Source: Competibacteraceae bacterium UBA2792 (GTDB lineage Bacteria; Pseudomonadota; Gammaproteobacteria; Competibacterales; Competibacteraceae). Taken from it: a stretch of DNA of 11,205 nt. Numbering within the stretch: the stretch's first letter is position 1; every line of letters starts with the position of its first letter. A model generated the notes under the pieces. That model searched no databases and was not told where the DNA came from. It saw only the letters and a program-made list of their open reading frames with translations. Of the stretch, positions 6,979-11,205 are shown piece after piece. Both the position numbers and the translations under genes were made by a program. Location: assembly GCA_002352125.1 (NCBI GenBank), contig DEHU01000286.1, forward strand, positions 1-11,205. The letters are read 5' to 3'.

Positions 6979-7377
6979 TCAATAGCGATCGCGCTGATAT
7001 CCGTAGCGATCATGCCATTCCCCGCCACGCTCGTCGCGATCCCACCGCGCTTTTTTGTAAGCGCGTTGCAGTTCGTACCGGTCACGCTGGATTTCTCGAT
7101 CCAACTGATCCAGCCGAGAGCGTTCGAATCGCACCGTGGCCCAATCGCCCGTGTGGCGTGCATGGTTGTAAATCCGCAAAACCCGTTCCCGTTCTGCTTG
7201 GTTGCGCTCAATTTTGGCTCGTAGATGTTGGATTTTGTGGTGGTCGTATCGATATGTATGACGATAGTAGTGGCTGTCACCATTCTGATCGTCGTAATAC
7301 TGGTGCGCGTAAGCAACCGGAATTGCCAGCAAAGAACACAGCAGGGTGACCGTGCCAAAGAATAGCGATTTTTGCAT
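6979..7377 (-). CDS. Small secreted charged coiled-coil protein, function unknown
   Basis: This is a 132-residue protein with a clear signal peptide: MQKS, then a hydrophobic core to about residue 20, then AYA at 22-24 before the predicted cut at His25. The mature part would be about 108 residues and lie in the periplasm or outside the cell. Its first 25 residues are rich in tyrosine, histidine and aspartate. Residues 48-112 are strongly charged and probably helical or coiled-coil (KIERNQAERERV, SRLDQLDREIQRDR). The tail repeats RDRY and ends in it. Cys14 lies inside the hydrophobic core with no lipobox, so it is not a lipoprotein. The ATG at 7377 has GGAGA seven bases upstream. A start at 7398 would only lengthen the signal peptide. 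I do not recognise the family. Its composition recalls small envelope stress proteins, but no Spy/CpxP LTxxQ motif is visible. Confidence 0.75.
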   Translation of the reverse strand: MQKSLFFGTVTLLCSLLAIPVAYAHQYYDDQNGDSHYYRHTYRYDHHKIQHLRAKIERNQAERERVLRIYNHARHTGDWATVRFERSRLDQLDREIQRDRYELQRAYKKARWDRDERGGEWHDRYGYQRDRY

Positions 7378-7431
7378 GTGAAACTCTCCAGAAAACAACT
7401 TGTTGAATCGGCGGACAACGCCTGAACGGCA

Positions 7432-7460
7432 TTGCTTCCCGGCTTGGTCGACGTTTTAAA
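7432..7460 (+). promoter_or_regulatory. Possible sigma70-like promoter upstream of the small ORF and YkgJ-like gene
   Basis: TTGCTT (7432-7437) and TTTAAA (7455-7460) are separated by 17 bases. They lie 47 bases before the ATG of the 24-codon ORF. Only three and four of the six consensus bases match, so this is a weak prediction. The rest of the 7378-7506 gap shows no other element I can support. Confidence 0.2.
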
Positions 7461-7506
7461 GCAAACTGGCTGAAAGATTCCTTAACGAATTGGAGAGAGT
7501 CCGCTC

Positions 7507-7581
7507 ATGCCAGTGAACATCGAAGTTCCGAGCTACAATCTGTATATGTCGCCGAACGACGAGCGGCGCAGCGATAAATAA
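7507..7581 (+). CDS. Possible 24-residue small protein or leader peptide
   Basis: An ATG at 7507 opens a 24-codon frame ending TAA at 7579-7581. It encodes MPVNIEVPSYNLYMSP followed by NDERRSDK. GGAGAGAG lies about seven bases upstream of the ATG, a stronger ribosome-binding site than many full genes in this window have. The peptide has a mildly hydrophobic, tyrosine-containing first half and a charged tail. It has no cysteine and no signal peptide. The next gene, a YkgJ-like cysteine-cluster protein, starts 77 bases after the stop on the same strand. It could be a leader peptide, a genuine small protein, or a chance ORF. I know of no family it matches. Conservation in relatives would decide. 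Confidence 0.4.
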   Translation: MPVNIEVPSYNLYMSPNDERRSDK

Positions 7582-7658
7582 AGAGGCCAAAGCAGAAACA
7601 GCTAATAAATGGATTTAAGATCGTGCTGCTTCGCCGTCAAAAAACGCAGGGTTCTGAT

Positions 7659-8456
7659 ATGACGACCGATACCGAAAAAGCCGCTGAATGGGTAAATGCT
7701 ACTGCCGAGCTTAAAATTGCTGGCAAAACGATACGATTAGAGATGCCGGTTCCGGCCGGCCCGACACGATTGGCGAAGCTGCTACCTTTTTTTCGATATT
7801 TGGCCGATTCTTTTGTCGATTTGTCGGTGGAAAACGCGCAGGCGGAAGGATTGACGGTTTCGTGCAAACAAGGGTGCGGTGCTTGTTGCCGGCAATTGGT
7901 GCCGATTTCGGAAATCGAAACGCGGCGACTTGCGGAAGTGGTGGGCGACATGCCGGAACCGCGAAAATCGAAAATTTTGGCTCGCTTCGAAGAGGCGCGA
8001 ATGCGTTTGCAAGAAGCCGGTTTACTGGAAAAATTGCGTCGGCCGAACAGCGTGAGAGACGAAGAGGTCGATCCGCTGGGCTTGGAGTATTTCCGGCAAG
8101 GCATCGCCTGTCCGTTTCTCGAAGAGGAGTCGTGTTCGATTTACGCCGAAAGGCCCCTCGCTTGCCGCGAGTATCTGGTCGTCACGCCGGCCGAAAACTG
8201 CGCTAAGCCGACCGTGGATTCGATCGAAAGCGTAAAGTTGGTCGCCCGCGTCGCCAAAACGGTCAGGGGTCTCGATGCGGAGCGAAGCCGGGAAGGCGCC
8301 CGGTGGGTGCCATTGATCTTGGCCCTGGAATGGGCGGAGACGCATCCGGACGAAACGCTGCAATCTCTCGGAACGGACCTGGTGCGAGACGTGTTCGACC
8401 GCTTGATGAGGCGAAACGCCGCAGCAGCCAAAGAAGGTGGCGGCTCTGGTTCGTAA
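7659..8456 (+). CDS. YkgJ-family cysteine-cluster protein (CxxxCxxCC, putative Fe-S or zinc binding)
   Basis: This is a 265-residue protein with the metal-binding pattern of the YkgJ/CxxCxxCC family. Cysteines 69, 73, 76 and 77 occur in SCKQGCGACCRQLV. A second cluster at 151, 159 and 169 occurs in ACPFLEEESCSIYAERPLACREY, and Cys181 stands alone. The family is often annotated as zinc- or iron-cluster-containing; no reaction is established for this type. There is no signal peptide or membrane segment, so it is probably cytoplasmic. The ATG at 7659 (MTTDTEKAAE) has AGGG about eight bases upstream. An upstream GTG at 7623 is possible but has no such site. A Gly/Ser-rich tail ends the protein. 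The gene ends only 15 bases from the end of the convergent nuclease-fold gene. The family is sure; the function is unknown. Confidence 0.85.
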   Translation: MTTDTEKAAEWVNATAELKIAGKTIRLEMPVPAGPTRLAKLLPFFRYLADSFVDLSVENAQAEGLTVSCKQGCGACCRQLVPISEIETRRLAEVVGDMPEPRKSKILARFEEARMRLQEAGLLEKLRRPNSVRDEEVDPLGLEYFRQGIACPFLEEESCSIYAERPLACREYLVVTPAENCAKPTVDSIESVKLVARVAKTVRGLDAERSREGARWVPLILALEWAETHPDETLQSLGTDLVRDVFDRLMRRNAAAAKEGGGSGS

Positions 8457-8471
8457 TCTGGAGCGGTTGGA

Positions 8472-9428
8472 TCAGCCGTAATCCATTTCGGCGAATGCTG
8501 GCAGCGATGCCACGACCGGATCGTGATCGCTAGCCGGCTCGGGTTCGCCCGGAGCGGCATCGCTGTTGACGTGCGGGATACGCGCCGTCGCGCCGTGCCT
8601 TAGCGCCGGACTAACCAGGATGTGATCCAGCGCTTGCGGCTGACCGCCGTGCCGGCGGGTATAGCCTTGACCGCACGGCTGATCGTCCAGCAGGTTGTGG
8701 AACCACTCGCCTTTGAGCAATTTCAGCGTCTTGGAACCCGGTAGGTCGTTCAGATCGCCCAAGATCACGATGGCTGACCGGGGGTCGCAAGCCAGCAGAT
8801 CGGCGGCGAAATGGTGAACGACCTGGGCTTGAGCGTGGCGCTGCTTCTTGGCGTAATCCTCCTCGCGGCGAGTGATCGAGCGCATGGATTTGAAATGGCA
8901 AACGATCACGAATAAGCGCCGGCCTTGGACTGCGAATTCTGCCGCCAGCGCCTTGCGGCTGGGCGCCCAGTGGTGGCGGTTGTCGCCCGCGAAGGCGGGA
9001 TGGCCGGGCACGATGCGGCCGGGATTGAGGGTCAAGCTAGGGCTACCACCGCTAAAGCGGATGCCGGTGCTGTCTTCCGGGCCGGCATTACCGCGGTCGA
9101 GAAAAACTGCTCGCGCCGGATCGAACAGCAATCCGACGCGAATATTGGCGCCAGCCATGCCGCCATCTTGCCGGGCTAGGGGCGGAATTTCCCGGTAGGT
9201 GTAGGCCGGTCCGCCAGCATCCAAGATAGCGGCGATCAAGGCTTGGTAAGCCGCGTCGGCCGGAACCCGGCCCCCCGCCAGCTCCGGGCTTTCCGCAACG
9301 ATTTCTTGCAACGCCAGAATGGTCGGTGTCCCCAGCTCTTGGACGATGATGGCGCCGAGCCGCGCGAATCGCGTTGGAGACGCGCCCGCGCCCAAGTTGC
9401 ATAGATTGAAGGTGGCGATGGTCAGCAT
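8472..9428 (-). CDS. Endonuclease/exonuclease/phosphatase-family protein
   Basis: This is a 318-residue metal-dependent hydrolase of the DNase I/exonuclease III fold. Catalytic-type motifs appear in order: TFNLCN (Asn8), ALQEI (Glu42), VCHFKS (His178), LGDLND (Asp225, Asn227), LDHILVS (Asp268) and ASDHDPV (Asp301, His302). Asn8 and Glu42 would bind the metal, and His302 would be the general base. The family includes DNases, phosphodiesterases and phosphatases, so the substrate cannot be named. There is no obvious signal peptide, so it is probably cytoplasmic. The ATG at 9428 has AAGAGA about seven bases upstream, a modest ribosome-binding site. It lies downstream of the PhoQ-like gene on the same strand, 112 bases away. 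An AT-rich segment with its own candidate promoter lies between, so it may be transcribed separately. Confidence 0.87.
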   Translation of the reverse strand: MLTIATFNLCNLGAGASPTRFARLGAIIVQELGTPTILALQEIVAESPELAGGRVPADAAYQALIAAILDAGGPAYTYREIPPLARQDGGMAGANIRVGLLFDPARAVFLDRGNAGPEDSTGIRFSGGSPSLTLNPGRIVPGHPAFAGDNRHHWAPSRKALAAEFAVQGRRLFVIVCHFKSMRSITRREEDYAKKQRHAQAQVVHHFAADLLACDPRSAIVILGDLNDLPGSKTLKLLKGEWFHNLLDDQPCGQGYTRRHGGQPQALDHILVSPALRHGATARIPHVNSDAAPGEPEPASDHDPVVASLPAFAEMDYG

Positions 9429-9454
9429 GGCGTTATCTCTTTTTTTGTCGTAAT

Positions 9455-9483
9455 TCTCTAATATTGATTTCTTGATTTCTCAA
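9455..9483 (-). promoter_or_regulatory. Candidate promoter of the nuclease-fold gene, overlapping tandem repeats
   Basis: On the minus strand TTGAGA (9483-9478) matches the -35 consensus at five of six positions. Seventeen bases later stands TAGAGA (9460-9455), a weak -10. The segment is AT-rich in a GC-rich window and lies about 27 bases before the ATG at 9428. Confidence 0.3.
9464..9479. repeat. Tandem 8-bp direct repeat in the promoter region, with adjoining hairpin
   Basis: TTGATTTC occurs twice back to back (9464-9471 and 9472-9479). The second copy overlaps a six-pair inverted repeat, TCTTGA (9470-9475), loop TTTC, TCAAGA (9480-9485). Read on the minus strand this has a GAAA tetraloop. 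It sits upstream of the nuclease-fold gene and may be an operator, or part of the leader if transcription starts further upstream. Confidence 0.4.
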
Positions 9484-9513
9484 GAGCCACTCGGGTCGTC
9501 CGAGGATCGCGAA

Positions 9514-9538
9514 CCGGCGCGCGTCCGGGATGCGCCGG
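9514..9538 (-). terminator. Possible weak terminator after the PhoQ-like gene
   Basis: Immediately after the PhoQ-like stop codon, CCGGCGC (9514-9520) can pair with GCGCCGG (9532-9538) in a seven-pair stem with an eleven-base loop. No T-run follows on the minus strand. It is a GC-rich stem that might slow polymerase or protect the mRNA end, not a clear terminator. Confidence 0.3.
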
Positions 9539-9540
9539 AT

Positions 9541-10914
9541 CTAGCCACCGTTGGCTTGGAAGCGCAGCCGCGCCCGCACTAGCGCGCCGCCGAGCGAACC
9601 GCGATCGATGTCCAGCCGGCCGTAGTAAACCTCTTCGACCAAATCTCGCACCACCGCCAGTCCGATGCCGTGGCCGGCGACCGTCGGATCGGCGCGCTGG
9701 CCGCGGCCGAGCAGCAGCGGCGCTTGTTCGGCGGGGATGCCAGGTCCATCGTCCTCCACTTCTACTATAAGTTCCGTTCGTCCGTCGCGATCGGCGGGAT
9801 AGGCGCGCATCACCACTCGTCGGCGACACCATTTGCAAGCGTTATCGGCCAAGTTACCGAGGATTTCCAGCAGATCGCCTTCGTCGCCGTAAAACGCCGT
9901 ATTGATCGCCACTTCGCTGCTGAGGCGCGGTGCGCGGTCGGCGTAAACTTTGGCCAGCGAATCGAGGATCTTGCGAGCGACGGGGGCAACCGGCAACGGC
10001 GCGCTCAGGGCGATGCGGCCGGAGGCAGCGGCCCGCTGTAGCTGGTAGTCCACCGTGCGGTTCATCCGTTCCAGTTGTTCGTCCAGCGTTTGTCGCAGTT
10101 CGTCGGGAGGCGCGCTGTTTTCCAAGGCACCGCGCAACACCGCCAACGGCGTTTTCAGACTATGGGCCAGATCGGCCAGGGCGTTGCGGTAACGTTCCAA
10201 ATGGGCGCGGCTTTGCCGAAGCAAGGCGTTCAAATTTGCGGTCAGCGGGAGCAATTCTTCGGGGTAGCCGCCGCCAAGTTCGGTTCGCTGGCTGGTTTCG
10301 ATGTCCTTGACTTCGGCAGCGACCCGCCGCAGCGGTTTCAGGCTCCAGTGCAAGATCAAACCCTGTGCCGCCAGCAGCACGCAGGTCGCGGCCAACAGCC
10401 AGCCCCATAGTCCTTGGCGAAAGCTCCAGAGTTGATCGAGGAATTCCCACTGGGTTTCGGCGACCCGGAACGTGTAGAGCTGATATTGGTTGGGGCTGGT
10501 TTCCCAATTGACCGTGAAGGCCATCACGAACAGCGGAGTGTCGTTGGAGGATTTGATCAATGCAAATTGGGTTTCGCCGGCGTTGCGTACCGCCGGGAAG
10601 AACGGTAGCGCCAGACCCAGCAGCGAAGGCGAGCGCCACACCAAGTTGCCTTGGTTGTCTACTACGTCGGCGTACAGGCCGGAATCGGGCATGGAGAAGC
10701 GCGCTTCCGGCAACGCCTGGGGAAGCGTCAACCGGTTGAAAGCATCCAGATCGGCGGCGCCCAGCAAGATGTAGACTTGTGCTTGCAAGCGGCCCTGGAC
10801 TGCGGCCAGGGCGCTATCGCGAAACGCGTTGTCCAGGGTCAGGCCGGTCAGACCGAGAAAGCCGGCCAACACCACGCTCGCGGCGACGAATAGCCGGCTT
10901 CTGAGCGAACGCAT
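9541..10914 (-). CDS. phoQ: PhoQ-like sensor histidine kinase
   Basis: This is a 457-residue inner-membrane histidine kinase. TM1 spans about residues 8-28 and TM2 about 168-190. They enclose a periplasmic sensor of about 140 residues that includes SGLYADVVDNQGNLVWRSPS. A HAMP-like linker follows TM2. The H-box DLAHSLKTPLAVLRG carries phospho-acceptor His251; HSLKTPLAVL is characteristic of PhoQ. The N-box is GNLADNACKWC (Asn354, Asn358), the G1 box EDDGPGIP (388-394) and the G2 box GHGIGLAVV (414-422). It would autophosphorylate and pass phosphate to the PhoP-like regulator encoded just upstream, six bases away, with probable translational coupling. The acidic cluster that E. coli PhoQ uses for Mg2+ and peptide sensing is not visible, so the signal may differ. 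PhoQ-like is a firm subgroup call; true orthology would need a tree. Confidence 0.85.
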   Translation of the reverse strand: MRSLRSRLFVAASVVLAGFLGLTGLTLDNAFRDSALAAVQGRLQAQVYILLGAADLDAFNRLTLPQALPEARFSMPDSGLYADVVDNQGNLVWRSPSLLGLALPFFPAVRNAGETQFALIKSSNDTPLFVMAFTVNWETSPNQYQLYTFRVAETQWEFLDQLWSFRQGLWGWLLAATCVLLAAQGLILHWSLKPLRRVAAEVKDIETSQRTELGGGYPEELLPLTANLNALLRQSRAHLERYRNALADLAHSLKTPLAVLRGALENSAPPDELRQTLDEQLERMNRTVDYQLQRAAASGRIALSAPLPVAPVARKILDSLAKVYADRAPRLSSEVAINTAFYGDEGDLLEILGNLADNACKWCRRRVVMRAYPADRDGRTELIVEVEDDGPGIPAEQAPLLLGRGQRADPTVAGHGIGLAVVRDLVEEVYYGRLDIDRGSLGGALVRARLRFQANGG

Positions 10915-10920
10915 CGGCGT

Positions 10921-11205
10921 CTAGCCAGCGGTCCGCTCCAGGCGAAACCGATAGCCGCGCCCTCGCAAGGTCTCGATGGGGTTGAGCGTGCGGTCGGAGT
11001 CCAGCTTGCGGCGCAGCCGGCCGACCAGCACTTCCAGCACGTTGCTGTCGCGATCTTCGTCTTCCTGATAAAGATGCTCGGTCAGCTCGGTTTTGGAAAT
11101 CACCGTGCCGGCGTGCAGGATCAGATATTCCAGCAGTTTGTATTCGTAAGCGGTCAATTCGATCGGTTGGCCGTCCAAGGTAACCTGCTGGCCGCCGGTG
11201 TCGAG
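10921..11205 (-). CDS. phoP: PhoP-like response regulator, 5'-truncated by window edge (DNA-binding domain only)
   Basis: This is the last 94 residues of an OmpR/PhoP-family response regulator. The frame is open to the window edge, so the phospho-acceptor receiver domain lies outside. What remains is the winged-helix DNA-binding domain: LTAYEYKLLEYLILHAG, then VISKTELTEHLY, DRDSNVLEVLVGRLRRKLD (the recognition helix) and the wing ETLRGRGYRFRLE. The DRDSNVLEV..GRLRRKLD pattern is typical of PhoP-type regulators in Pseudomonas and related bacteria. It is the first gene of the pair with the PhoQ-like kinase, six bases apart. Together they form a two-component system that classically controls Mg2+ homeostasis, outer-membrane remodelling and antimicrobial-peptide resistance. 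The targets in this organism are not known. Confidence 0.88.
   Translation of the reverse strand, partial: LDTGGQQVTLDGQPIELTAYEYKLLEYLILHAGTVISKTELTEHLYQEDEDRDSNVLEVLVGRLRRKLDSDRTLNPIETLRGRGYRFRLERTAG

Noticed and set aside
6981..7010. Repeated TAGCGATC motif
   Set aside because: Explained by repeated Arg-Asp-Arg-Tyr codons at the end of the small secreted protein. There are too few copies for a separate repeat element.
6945..7418. 157-codon minus-strand ORF overlapping the small secreted-protein gene in another frame
   Set aside because: It has no signal peptide, domain or ribosome-binding site. The competing frame has a classic signal peptide and GGAGA before its ATG.
7609..7662. 17-codon ORF ending in a TGA that overlaps the ATG of the YkgJ-like gene
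   Set aside because: The ATGA overlap looks like translational coupling, but there is no ribosome-binding site before its ATG and the peptide has no recognisable feature. It is probably chance.
8457..8471. Terminator between the convergent YkgJ-like and nuclease-fold genes
   Set aside because: The 15-base gap holds no inverted repeat or T-run.

Overview
The window comes from a GC-rich bacterium, most likely a gammaproteobacterium. The PhoP/PhoQ-type two-component pair, the close match to enterobacterial-type YqhD, and the FIST sensor gene next to a large cyclic-di-GMP enzyme all fit that group. The species cannot be fixed from the sequence alone. I see no tRNA, rRNA, CRISPR array, insertion sequence or phage gene. 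It looks like ordinary chromosome with signalling and stress-response cargo.

Layout. Positions 2-526 (+) hold the C-terminal part of an ABC-transporter ATPase; its beginning lies outside the window. After a hairpin-bearing gap comes a minus-strand pair, read right to left: a zinc-independent medium-chain oxidoreductase (2771-1824), then a YqhD-type NADPH-dependent aldehyde reductase (1800-640). A 188-bp divergent control region rich in short direct repeats (2772-2959) separates that pair from a plus-strand pair. The plus-strand pair is a FIST-domain sensor resembling the NO sensor NosP (2960-4126) and a 933-residue GAF-GAF-PAS-GGDEF-EAL protein (4139-6940). These two genes share a reading frame and are split by one TAG and four codons.

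Next, convergent with the cyclic-di-GMP gene, is a small secreted, charged, tyrosine- and histidine-rich protein (7377-6979). To its right on the plus strand are a possible 24-residue small ORF (7507-7581) and a YkgJ-type cysteine-cluster protein (7659-8456). The rest is minus strand: an endonuclease/exonuclease/phosphatase-fold enzyme (9428-8472), a PhoQ-like sensor kinase (10914-9541), and the DNA-binding end of a PhoP-like regulator (11205-10921, cut by the window edge).

How the genes may work together. The FIST/GGDEF-EAL pair is probably one signalling unit: the soluble sensor would bind a small ligand or haem and adjust cyclic-di-GMP made or broken by its partner. The two reductases form a likely operon for NADPH-driven reduction of reactive carbonyls or quinones. 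The PhoP/PhoQ-like pair senses envelope conditions. Nothing in the window proves a new system. The most interesting items are the FIST/cyclic-di-GMP pair, the 24-residue ORF before the YkgJ-like gene, the secreted unknown protein, and the repeat-bearing control regions.
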